From the NCBI GenBank assembly GCA_019312705.1, contig JAFDCW010000005.1:1-21867 (forward strand): a stretch of DNA of 21,867 bases. The letters run 5' to 3'. The notes beneath the pieces were generated by a model. It searched no databases. It was not told the origin of the DNA and saw nothing but the letters and a program-made list of their open reading frames with translations. The stretch is from Deltaproteobacteria bacterium (GTDB lineage: Bacteria > Myxococcota > Polyangia > Polyangiales > B10-G4). Made by a program: the position numbers and the translations under genes. Below, in pieces: positions 12,110-20,326 of this stretch; the first letter of the stretch is position 1; the number at the start of each line of letters is the position of its first letter.

Positions 12110-13860
12110 AGCCCGGAGAGCTCCTCTTCGAGGGCCTGACGCTGGGCGAGGCGCGCGTAGAGACCGCCGCCGGCCTTGAGCTCGGCGTGGGTGCCGCGCT
12201 CGACCACCTTGCCTGCATCGAGGACGACAATTTGCTCCGTGCGCGCGGCGGCGGCGATGCGGTTGGTGACGAGGATCAGGGTGCGCCCTTCCCCGGCCCG
12301 GTCGAGGGCATTGAGGATCGTCGCCTCCGTTCGCGCATCGACCGCCGAGAGCGGGTCATCGAGGACCAAGACCGCGGGCTCGTTCAAGAGCGCCCTGGCG
12401 AGGGAGATGCGCTGCTTCTGCCCGCCCGAGAGCTGGACCCCGCGCTCACCGACGACGGTATCGAAGCCGTCGGGCAGACCCTCGATCTCTTCGAGGATGG
12501 CGGCCTCGGAGGCGGCCCGACGGACCTGTTCCTCGGTGTTCGGAGCCTCCGGGTCGTCGAGGGCGAAGGCGATGTTGCGGGCGATGGTCGACGAAAAGAG
12601 GAACGGCTCTTGTTGGGCGTAACCGACCGTCTTGCGTAGCGGCGCGAGCTCCACTTCGGTCACGTCGGCCCCATCGAGGTGCACCGCCCCAGCGGGGGTG
12701 GGCAGCAAGCGCGGCAGAAGAGCCGCGAGGGTGGACTTGCCGGAGCCGGTCCGCCCAACGACCGCCAGGGAGCCCCCTGCCGCCACGTCAGCGTCGACGC
12801 CGGCGAGCACCTCTCGGCCGTCGTATTCGTAGCGCAGCCCCCGGATCGAGACGGCCCCTTCGCCGCGCACGGGCAGCGGCTCCGCGGCCTCGACGATCTC
12901 GGGCTCGGCGTCGAGGACCTCGCGCACGCGCCCGTAGGAGACGCGCCCGCGCTGGAGCACGGACAGGATGAAGCCGAGGGCCATCGTCGGCCAGATGAGC
13001 TGGGCGAGGTAGGCATTGAAGGCCGCAAACTGACCGATGGTGAGTTCATCTCTGACGACCATGGAGCCGCCGACCCAGATGACGACCAGGGTCCCGATGG
13101 AGCTCAGGGCCATCATCACGGGCCACATCACCCCGCGGATGATGACCAAGCGCATGTTGTGATGCAGAGCCCGCTCGTTGGCGACGTCGAAGATCTTTTC
13201 GGCGTGGTCTTCGATGGCGTAGGCACGCACCAGGCGGATGCCCGACAGGTTCTCCTGGGCGCGGTCCGCGAGGGCGGCGAGGGCCTCCTGGGCGTCGCGG
13301 CTCCGGCCGTACATCTGTTTGGCGAACCACCGCGTCGATACGACGAAGAGCGGCATCGGCGTGAGCGCCCAGAGCGTGAGCTCGGGTGAGATAGCGATCA
13401 TCAGCGCGAGAGCCCCGCCGAAAGCGAAGACCGTGTTGACGCTGTGCATGGTCCCGAAGCCCGTGAGCAGGCGAACCTGAGTGAGGTCGTTGGTGGCCCG
13501 GCTCATGATGTCGCCGGTCGGCATGCGGCGAAAGAACGCCCCGCCAAGCAGATGCAGCCGCGCCAGGAACTCGTTGCGCAGCTCGTATTCAACGTCGCGG
13601 CCGACGTTGAACATGACGATTCGGGACCCCGACCGAAAGAACCACATCACCGCCGCGATGGCGATGACCCAGATGGCGTAGCGCCCGACGTCAGCGAGGC
13701 GGCCTTCGCGCAGCGAGTCGACGGCGTACTGCAAGAGCCACGGGATGGCCTTGTCGAGGCCGTTGGTGACCAGCAACAAGACCACGCCCGACACCAGGGA
13801 CCGCCGGTGCGGCCGCAGATAGGCGAAGAGGCTCTTGGGCTTGGGCGTGGGGACGGTCAA
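12106..13860 (-). CDS. ABC exporter half-transporter with degenerate ATPase site
   Basis: This 584-residue protein has an exporter membrane domain (about 15-310) and an ATPase domain. Walker A is GRTGSGKS (369-376), the Q-loop has Gln416/417 and the signature is a perfect LSGGQ (477-481). The catalytic Glu after Walker B is Asp502 (VLDDPLSAVD), and the H-loop His is replaced by Asn533 (VTNR). It therefore contributes the degenerate half-site, as in MdlA, BmrC and TM287, while lending its good signature to the partner. The open frame begins with TTG at 13858-13860. An in-frame stop lies five codons upstream and no ATG or GTG lies between, so TTG is the best start. It starts 36 bases after the metalloprotease stop. 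Confidence 0.95.
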   Translation of the reverse strand: MTVPTPKPKSLFAYLRPHRRSLVSGVVLLLVTNGLDKAIPWLLQYAVDSLREGRLADVGRYAIWVIAIAAVMWFFRSGSRIVMFNVGRDVEYELRNEFLARLHLLGGAFFRRMPTGDIMSRATNDLTQVRLLTGFGTMHSVNTVFAFGGALALMIAISPELTLWALTPMPLFVVSTRWFAKQMYGRSRDAQEALAALADRAQENLSGIRLVRAYAIEDHAEKIFDVANERALHHNMRLVIIRGVMWPVMMALSSIGTLVVIWVGGSMVVRDELTIGQFAAFNAYLAQLIWPTMALGFILSVLQRGRVSYGRVREVLDAEPEIVEAAEPLPVRGEGAVSIRGLRYEYDGREVLAGVDADVAAGGSLAVVGRTGSGKSTLAALLPRLLPTPAGAVHLDGADVTEVELAPLRKTVGYAQQEPFLFSSTIARNIAFALDDPEAPNTEEQVRRAASEAAILEEIEGLPDGFDTVVGERGVQLSGGQKQRISLARALLNEPAVLVLDDPLSAVDARTEATILNALDRAGEGRTLILVTNRIAAAARTEQIVVLDAGKVVERGTHAELKAGGGLYARLAQRQALEEELSGL

Positions 13861-13896
13861 AGGGAAGGCGCTCTATGGGGCCCCGCGGCCCCGACG

Positions 13897-15585
13897 TCAT
13901 CCCTTACGACGGCGACGCAGCCAGATCAACGCTGGGACGGCGACGAAGAGCGCCCACGGGGCGTGGCGCTGACCGCCGGGCAGATCGCAGCCACAGCCGC
14001 CGCCATCACGCGGGGTGCCCGGCGTCATGCCGGTCGGCGGTACGTAGCCATCAGGCGGAGCACAGACGCTGACGTCGCCAGCCGCGGCGCAGGTGAAGCT
14101 CTCGGGGCAGTCCGTCGCCTCGGTACAGAAGGCCGTGCAGAAGGTGATGTCACCGCGCTCGGCGCACTGGCCGCTCGCGCAGTCGCTGTTTTCTGCGCAG
14201 GTATCACCGACGGCCCCGGCCCTCTGGCAGTAGCCGCAAGACGGCAAGGGCAGCGTGCCCCTCAGGCACGAGTACCCTTCGGCGCACGCATCGACGCCGC
14301 CGGGCGTGCACGGCTCGGCGCATGCCCCGTCGACGCAGTAGAGAGAGTCGCAGTCGGTATCCTGGCCGCACGCCGCTTCGAGGCCGCCAGCCCCGGCGCC
14401 ACCGGGCACACAGCGCCCCGACCCGCAGGTACCCAGGGCTTCGCCGTCGCAGTAGTAGCCCGCGCCACAGCTCGTGGGGTCGAGCCAGTCGCAGGTGTCG
14501 GAGCAGAAGCTCCCATCGGGAGAGGCAATGCACTCGCCGGAGTTGCATCCGGCTCCGTCGGTGCAGGGGTCGCCGAGGCCGCCCAGGTCGACGGGCCGCG
14601 GCACGCAGCTGCCGGACGCATCGCAGAGCTGAGTCGCTGGGCAGTTTGCGTTGGTGGTGCACTCGGGGCCCACCGGGACGGAGCCAGCGCAGGTCGCGTT
14701 GCCCGTGGCGTCGACGGGGGCACATTGTCCGCCGCCGGCGCTCGTGCGGAAGCAAGAGTTCTCTCCGCAATCGGCGGCGCTTCTGCACGCGGTCGTGCAA
14801 TAAGTGGCGCCATCACCGAGTCGAATGCAGAGGTCCTCGGGCCCGCCGCAGTCGGAGTTGGCAGTGCACGGAGAGCAGAGCGTCCCGTCACCCCGGATGG
14901 CCTCGCAGGTCCCAGAAAGGCATTCGAAGCCGCCGGGGCAGCCAACGGTCGAGCAGTCGACCCCCGTCCCCGGGTAGAGATTGCAGATTCCGGCCTCGTC
15001 GTCTGCGGTCAGCGCGTCGACGCCGGCGCTGTAACTGGTGTCCATCGCGGCGCCGGGAATGCTCGAGTGCCCCAGGCCCATGTAGTGGCCGCCCTCGTGC
15101 AGGACGATGGAGTAGGCGTTGACGGATCCGCGACCGTCGCCGGGGCTGGTGGTCCACCGGTAGTTGACGCCGTTCATCTCCATGTCGGCGTTGACGATGC
15201 AAGGCCGCTCGCCCGGGCGAAAGCTCCACTGGGGGATGGTCACGCCGATGGCGCTCGAGCTACTGCCCCAGCTGGACTCGCGCCACCCGACGACGGAGTT
15301 GTCGTCGCGGGTCGATGTCGAGGAGCTGGTCTGTCCGGTGTAGCGGGTGCGCAGACCGCTGCACGCCACGCGCGTCCAATCGTCCATGCCGCGCCGAACT
15401 TCGGCCTCCGTCGTGTCGACGCCCAGGTCGGCGGACCCGGGAGACTGGAGGGCATAGTCCGCTTCGCCGCACCACCGAGGCGCCGACGGGTCGATGTAGC
15501 TCCAGGCGCTGGCGACGTTGGGCACGGTCGACCCGGCGATGATGGCGACCATAGCGAAGAGAAGAACGGACGAGGGCGCCTTCAT
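13897..15585 (-). CDS. Secreted matrixin-like zinc metalloprotease with Cys-rich region and MYXO-CTERM-like tail
   Basis: This 562-residue protein has a signal peptide ending near VASA/W (27/28). A metzincin domain follows (about 28-205) with HEGGHYMGLGH at 163-173, which gives three zinc-binding His (163, 167, 173) and general-base Glu164. Met181 is a plausible Met-turn. Residues about 210-520 are Cys-rich repeats, probably disulfide-bonded EGF-like or CxxxxC units. The C-terminus has GCGC, a short hydrophobic helix and RRRRK, the MYXO-CTERM pattern thought to sort proteins to the myxobacterial surface. No separate prodomain or Cys-switch is evident. The ATG at 15583-15585 has GGAGG six bases upstream and overlaps the previous stop (ATGA). 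It is co-translated with the small secreted protein upstream, a likely partner. The substrate is unknown. Confidence 0.95.
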   Translation of the reverse strand: MKAPSSVLLFAMVAIIAGSTVPNVASAWSYIDPSAPRWCGEADYALQSPGSADLGVDTTEAEVRRGMDDWTRVACSGLRTRYTGQTSSSTSTRDDNSVVGWRESSWGSSSSAIGVTIPQWSFRPGERPCIVNADMEMNGVNYRWTTSPGDGRGSVNAYSIVLHEGGHYMGLGHSSIPGAAMDTSYSAGVDALTADDEAGICNLYPGTGVDCSTVGCPGGFECLSGTCEAIRGDGTLCSPCTANSDCGGPEDLCIRLGDGATYCTTACRSAADCGENSCFRTSAGGGQCAPVDATGNATCAGSVPVGPECTTNANCPATQLCDASGSCVPRPVDLGGLGDPCTDGAGCNSGECIASPDGSFCSDTCDWLDPTSCGAGYYCDGEALGTCGSGRCVPGGAGAGGLEAACGQDTDCDSLYCVDGACAEPCTPGGVDACAEGYSCLRGTLPLPSCGYCQRAGAVGDTCAENSDCASGQCAERGDITFCTAFCTEATDCPESFTCAAAGDVSVCAPPDGYVPPTGMTPGTPRDGGGCGCDLPGGQRHAPWALFVAVPALIWLRRRRKG

Positions 15586-16172
15586 CGGCCGCCTCCGTGC
15601 ACACTGGCTTCGACGAAGGCGAGGAAGGTATCGAGGGCCGCTGCCGGCCCGGCTTCCCGGTGTTGGACGCTCATCGTCCCGTCGTCGGCCCAGTGAGCAA
15701 AGCCCACGCCATCGAGGTCACGCTCGACCGAGACCGGGCCGCCGCCGAGGGTGTGGCGTACCCGGAACTTGCCCTGGATCATGCCGAAGGTGCGCAAGGA
15801 GTTGGGGCGGGTGGTCCAGCGCTCGAGGAAGACGACGACCTCTTCGCCGACGGTGTAGCGGGGGGTGCCCGCGATCCACATGCCGCGCCCCTGGGTCTCA
15901 CCGCCCCGCTCGCGGACGATGACCGTCGAGCCCAGGTCGCCCTTGAGCGACTCGATCACCCGGATGGTGGTCAACGTATGGGGTTCGGCCCCGTCATCGT
16001 CCATGACCAGGCGGGCCCCCGTCTGCACGACGACGCCGTGAACGATGGCGTCGGACTGGAGGGCCATGTCCTCGAGGGAGACCTCTTCGAGGACCGTCGC
16101 CGATGCGACTAGGGAGAATGCCGAAAGAGCCACAGCCGCCACGGCCAAGCCCAGTTTTGCCTGTCGGAACAT
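15582..16172 (-). CDS. Small secreted protein of unknown function, partner of the metalloprotease
   Basis: This 196-residue protein has a strong signal peptide ending near ASA/T (25/26). The mature part is probably beta-rich, with the phrases DAIVHGVVVQ, TIRVIESLKG, VIVRERGGE and GEEVVVFLERW. I recall similar secreted proteins next to matrixin proteases, but cannot name the family. No Cys or catalytic motif is seen. The stop overlaps the metalloprotease start (ATGA), so the two are made together; an inhibitor, chaperone or substrate-presenting role is inference. I chose the ATG at 16170-16172. A GTG at 16208 overlaps the upstream stop as GTGA and has GGAGG ten bases before it. However, the extra 12 codons use T-ending codons unlike the rest of the gene. 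Confidence 0.85.
   Translation of the reverse strand: MFRQAKLGLAVAAVALSAFSLVASATVLEEVSLEDMALQSDAIVHGVVVQTGARLVMDDDGAEPHTLTTIRVIESLKGDLGSTVIVRERGGETQGRGMWIAGTPRYTVGEEVVVFLERWTTRPNSLRTFGMIQGKFRVRHTLGGGPVSVERDLDGVGFAHWADDGTMSVQHREAGPAAALDTFLAFVEASVHGGGR
15592..15596 (-). promoter_or_regulatory. Shine-Dalgarno of the metalloprotease gene
   Basis: GGAGG on the minus strand lies six bases before the ATG at 15585 and inside the end of the upstream gene. It fixes the metalloprotease start and supports translational coupling across the ATGA overlap. Confidence 0.75.
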
Positions 16173-16204
16173 GGAAAAAGACTTAGCACGCCCCCCCAGG
16201 GACT

Positions 16205-17014
16205 TCACCCGAGAGCCCCCTCCCCGCCGTTAGGCGCCAACGAACCGTCAACGAGGCCGGCCGGGGCCACCCGCAAATAGCGGGAAAGATGGTGAACCCC
16301 GACATAGAACGGCAGCGTATCGATGAGCGCGGTCGCCATCTTGAACACGTAGCCGGCGCCGATGTAGGCGGCCAGCTGGGGCCCGACGGCCTCATCCGCC
16401 GCGATCGGCAGGGCCCCCAAGTAGTGGGTGATGAGGATCACGGCCACGGTGTCGACGAGCTGGCTGACGAGGGTCGAGCCGTTGTTTCTGAGCCACAGGT
16501 GGCGGCCGGCGGTCAGGCGCTTCCAGAAGTGGAAGAGCTGGACGTCTACCAACTGGGCGACGAGGTAAGCCACCATCGAGGCCGTGACGGCCCCGAAGGT
16601 CAGCTCTCGGACCCGCATGAAGACGCTCTCCTCCGGGGGCATCGCGGTCGGCAGGACGCCCCCGAGCCATACGATGAAGACGACCCAGCCGTTGAGAACG
16701 AGGCCCATGAAGACCACTTCGTTTGCTCGTCGCCGGCCGTAGATTTCGCTGATGAAGTCCGTGCAGAGGAAGGTCACCGGGTACGGGAGCACACCGATCG
16801 CGAGGGGGACCGGCACGTGCATGCCCAGGGCGTCGAAGGAGAGGTCGATGAAGTGGGTGATGCCGAGGATGTTCAGCATCGTCAGAGTGCCCAGGAAGAG
16901 CCCGGCGAAGACGAGGAAGACGCGCTCTCGGCGGAAGTGCACCTCGGCGAGGGCAAGTTTGGGGAGGCCTTCGTAGCGATGCTGCTCGGTCGGGAGCGGT
17001 CCAGCGTCGCGCAT
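16205..17014 (-). CDS. yhhQ: Queuosine precursor transporter, YhhQ/DUF165 (VUT) family
   Basis: This 269-residue inner-membrane protein has about six hydrophobic helices. It carries the family phrases CTDFISEIYG, DVQLFHFWK and RNNGSTLVSQLVDT, typical of the YhhQ/VUT family that imports queuine precursors (preQ0/preQ1) for tRNA modification. Its length is near the upper end of the family because of a charged N-terminal extension of about 30 residues and a short Gly-rich tail. The ATG at 17012-17014 overlaps the upstream TPR-protein stop (TGATG); the TTG one codon earlier is unlikely. No other queuosine gene is nearby, so salvage rather than full synthesis may be its role. Confidence 0.93.
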   Translation of the reverse strand: MRDAGPLPTEQHRYEGLPKLALAEVHFRRERVFLVFAGLFLGTLTMLNILGITHFIDLSFDALGMHVPVPLAIGVLPYPVTFLCTDFISEIYGRRRANEVVFMGLVLNGWVVFIVWLGGVLPTAMPPEESVFMRVRELTFGAVTASMVAYLVAQLVDVQLFHFWKRLTAGRHLWLRNNGSTLVSQLVDTVAVILITHYLGALPIAADEAVGPQLAAYIGAGYVFKMATALIDTLPFYVGVHHLSRYLRVAPAGLVDGSLAPNGGEGALG

Positions 17015-18207
17015 CAATGGGCCCCGGCGAGGCCCTTGCGAAGTGCGACCTGCTCGATGCCTCGAAAAGCCTGGTGTTCTTGGCCAGCGCGCTTCGCGTC
17101 CCCGAGGGCGTCGTAGAGATCGGGCACCGCGAGGGAGACGCGGCCGGCGCCGCGCATGGCCTCGGTGAGGGCGTCGCTCAGGGACCGGAGGTCGACGGCG
17201 AGGGCAGCGATGAGCTTGCCATAGACGAGACGGTGGGGTTCCGGCGTGCCGTGCTGGTGTTTCACGAAGGCATCGCCGGCGGCGCAGCGCGGACAGACGA
17301 CCTCCACCCGGGCCTCGAGGGCGAAGAGTTCGGCGCCTTCGGGCAACGCTGCGCCGAGGACGTCGAGGTCCCCGGCGTCCTGTTCGAGGGCCACGAAGCG
17401 TAAGCGCCGCTCGTCTCCCCGGCGTAAGATCTCGAGCAACGGGAAGCGTGGGACCGCGCGTCCGTCGACCTCTTTCATGGCGACCGGGGTCCCGTCCCAG
17501 AGGACGACGTCGCCATAGTCGACGGGGGAGTCCCGGAGCGTCGGCGTCTGCACGACGCCGTGGCAGGGGCTTATCGGCGCAACCGACACGACCTCGAAGC
17601 TCAGGGCCTCGTCGGGGACCACCGGAGCGACGCCGTGGCCGCTTCCGCGGGTCGGCACGCGCAACTCGACCGGCCCCGGGACAGCGCCGTAGGGCATGCC
17701 CGCGGCGTTGACGTCGAGGGCGATGCCGAGGGCTGCCCAGGCGTCCCGGGCCGCCTCGCCGCGCCCGAGCGCCGTGGCGGCGGCGGCGAGATTGAAGAAG
17801 AGGCTCTTGCCCTCGAGCCCCGCGTCCCGGGCGCGCGTGAAGCCGTCGAAAGCCTCGGCGAAACGCCCGCGAGACTTATGAAAGAGGCCCAGGTCGAAGA
17901 GCGTCGCTGCGGTCTGTTGCTTGTCCGTGCATCGCCCGAGGACCCCCTCGAAGAGCGCGAGGGCTTCCTCATCGTGTTCACGTCCGACGAGACGCAGAGC
18001 GTTGGCCCGCTGCACCTCGAGGTACGCCCGACGGGCCTCGTCAGGATCGTCTGCCTCGAGCAATTCGACGGCGAGGGCCAGAGCCTCGGTGGCCGGCCCG
18101 AGGGCCAGGCGGGGAGTGTCGATGGGAGCCCCGGACGCCGCGGCGATGAGGTGCGCGAGGTGCGCCATCGCCTGGTCCCGGTCCTGGAGCTCAATCGCAT
18201 CGGTCAT
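17014..18207 (-). CDS. TPR protein with an unrecognised C-terminal domain
   Basis: This 397-residue protein has no signal peptide or TM and is probably cytoplasmic. Residues about 35-165 are helical TPR-type repeats (NALRLVGREHDEEALALFEG, TLFDLGLFHKSRGRFAEAF). The remaining 220 residues form a beta-rich domain I do not recognise, with SPCHG (213-217), VCPRC (304-308) and HQHG (317-320). The CxxC and nearby His could bind a metal, but only one CxxC pair is visible. The ATG at 18205-18207 lies 28 bases after the htrA stop with no obvious Shine-Dalgarno. The stop overlaps the yhhQ start, so it may be functionally tied to the transporter or to the protease upstream; neither is shown by sequence. 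Confidence 0.9.
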   Translation of the reverse strand: MTDAIELQDRDQAMAHLAHLIAAASGAPIDTPRLALGPATEALALAVELLEADDPDEARRAYLEVQRANALRLVGREHDEEALALFEGVLGRCTDKQQTAATLFDLGLFHKSRGRFAEAFDGFTRARDAGLEGKSLFFNLAAAATALGRGEAARDAWAALGIALDVNAAGMPYGAVPGPVELRVPTRGSGHGVAPVVPDEALSFEVVSVAPISPCHGVVQTPTLRDSPVDYGDVVLWDGTPVAMKEVDGRAVPRFPLLEILRRGDERRLRFVALEQDAGDLDVLGAALPEGAELFALEARVEVVCPRCAAGDAFVKHQHGTPEPHRLVYGKLIAALAVDLRSLSDALTEAMRGAGRVSLAVPDLYDALGDAKRAGQEHQAFRGIEQVALRKGLAGAH

Positions 18208-18235
18208 TGGCCGCGGAGCATAGCGCCTTTTCGGC

Positions 18236-19399
<1,164 letters not shown>

Positions 19400-19425
19400 T
19401 CGATTCAAGAGGGGGGCTAATTCTC

Positions 19426-20232
19426 ATGCTTGCCCTCGCCGGGCCTCGCCGACTACCCTCCGCAACCGAGGCGCGTGTGCAAAAGCAGAGTGCGGGACTG
19501 ACGGACGTTGGGCGGCGACGAGTCGTCAACGAAGACGCCTTCTTCATCGAAGATGAGCTCGGGCTCTATATCGTGGCCGACGGAATGGGCGGCCACGCGG
19601 CCGGGGAAGTCGCGAGCAAGGAAGCCGTCGACACCGTGCACGGCATGGTCAAAAGGGGCTACGACTGCGTCGACAAGCTCATGGCCGGCGACGATTCCCC
19701 CGAGACCTTTAGGGCGGTCATGCGCCTGCTCGAGGCAGCGGCCCAGGCCGCGACCTACATGGTTTTTGCCATCGCCCAGAACGATCCCGAGCAAAAAGGC
19801 ATGGGCACGACGCTCTCGATCCTCTTGCTCACCAATAGGTTCGGATTCACCGCCCAGGTGGGCGATAGCCGTGTCTATCTGATCCGAGATGGCTATTCGA
19901 CGCAGCTCACCGAAGACCACACCCTCGTCGCCTGGCAGGTCAAACAGGGCATCATCACCGAGGAAGAGGCCGCCGTCTCCCCGCACAAGAACGTGATTAC
20001 CCGAGCGGTAGGCAGCCGGGACTACGTGCAGGTCGATACGCACATGTTCGAGATTCGCGAAGGCGACAACTATCTCGTCTGCAGCGACGGGCTGCACGGC
20101 TACCTCGAGGACGAGGAGATTCCTACGGTCGTCGACCTGGGCCCCCGCATCGCAGCCCGCAAATTCATCGAGATGGCGAACGAGCGCGGCGGCCGGGACA
20201 ACATCACTGCGATCATCATCGAATTGACCTGA
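19426..20232 (+). CDS. PP2C-family Ser/Thr protein phosphatase
   Basis: This soluble PP2C phosphatase of 268 residues would remove phosphate from Ser/Thr of proteins, probably opposing Hanks kinases. It has the bacterial PP2C motifs in order: RRRVVNED (30-37), DGMGGH (52-57), GTT (127-129), GDSR (146-149), SDG (220-222) and GRDN (256-259). The metal-binding Asp residues are all present, so it should be active. The ATG at 19426 follows a GGGGGG stretch by nine bases. A GTG at 19477 with GAGG five bases upstream would start just before the domain (251 residues) and is a real alternative. It is divergent from htrA and precedes the VWA lipoprotein by 94 bases. The nearest kinases in the window are more than 9 kb away. 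Confidence 0.95.
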   Translation: MLALAGPRRLPSATEARVQKQSAGLTDVGRRRVVNEDAFFIEDELGLYIVADGMGGHAAGEVASKEAVDTVHGMVKRGYDCVDKLMAGDDSPETFRAVMRLLEAAAQAATYMVFAIAQNDPEQKGMGTTLSILLLTNRFGFTAQVGDSRVYLIRDGYSTQLTEDHTLVAWQVKQGIITEEEAAVSPHKNVITRAVGSRDYVQVDTHMFEIREGDNYLVCSDGLHGYLEDEEIPTVVDLGPRIAARKFIEMANERGGRDNITAIIIELT

Positions 20233-20315
20233 TCCGCCCGGGCCGCGAGAGATCCCTCACAACCCACGTACGGATTTTGCACACCAGGGCCTACACTGCC
20301 TCCTTCGAAGCCGTT

Positions 20316-20320
20316 GGAGG
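20316..20320 (+). promoter_or_regulatory. Shine-Dalgarno of the VWA lipoprotein gene
   Basis: GGAGG lies six bases before the ATG at 20327-20329, the best ribosome site in the window. It decides the start of the lipoprotein gene. I found no convincing promoter in the 94 bases between it and the phosphatase stop. Confidence 0.8.
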
Positions 20321-20326
20321 TCGTAT

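Noticed and set aside
13444..15696. A 750-codon plus-strand open frame
   Set aside because: It is antisense to the metalloprotease, the small secreted protein and the end of an ABC gene, all with clear motifs. Its product is low-complexity Ala/Gly/Arg-rich sequence, as expected from a high-GC shadow frame.
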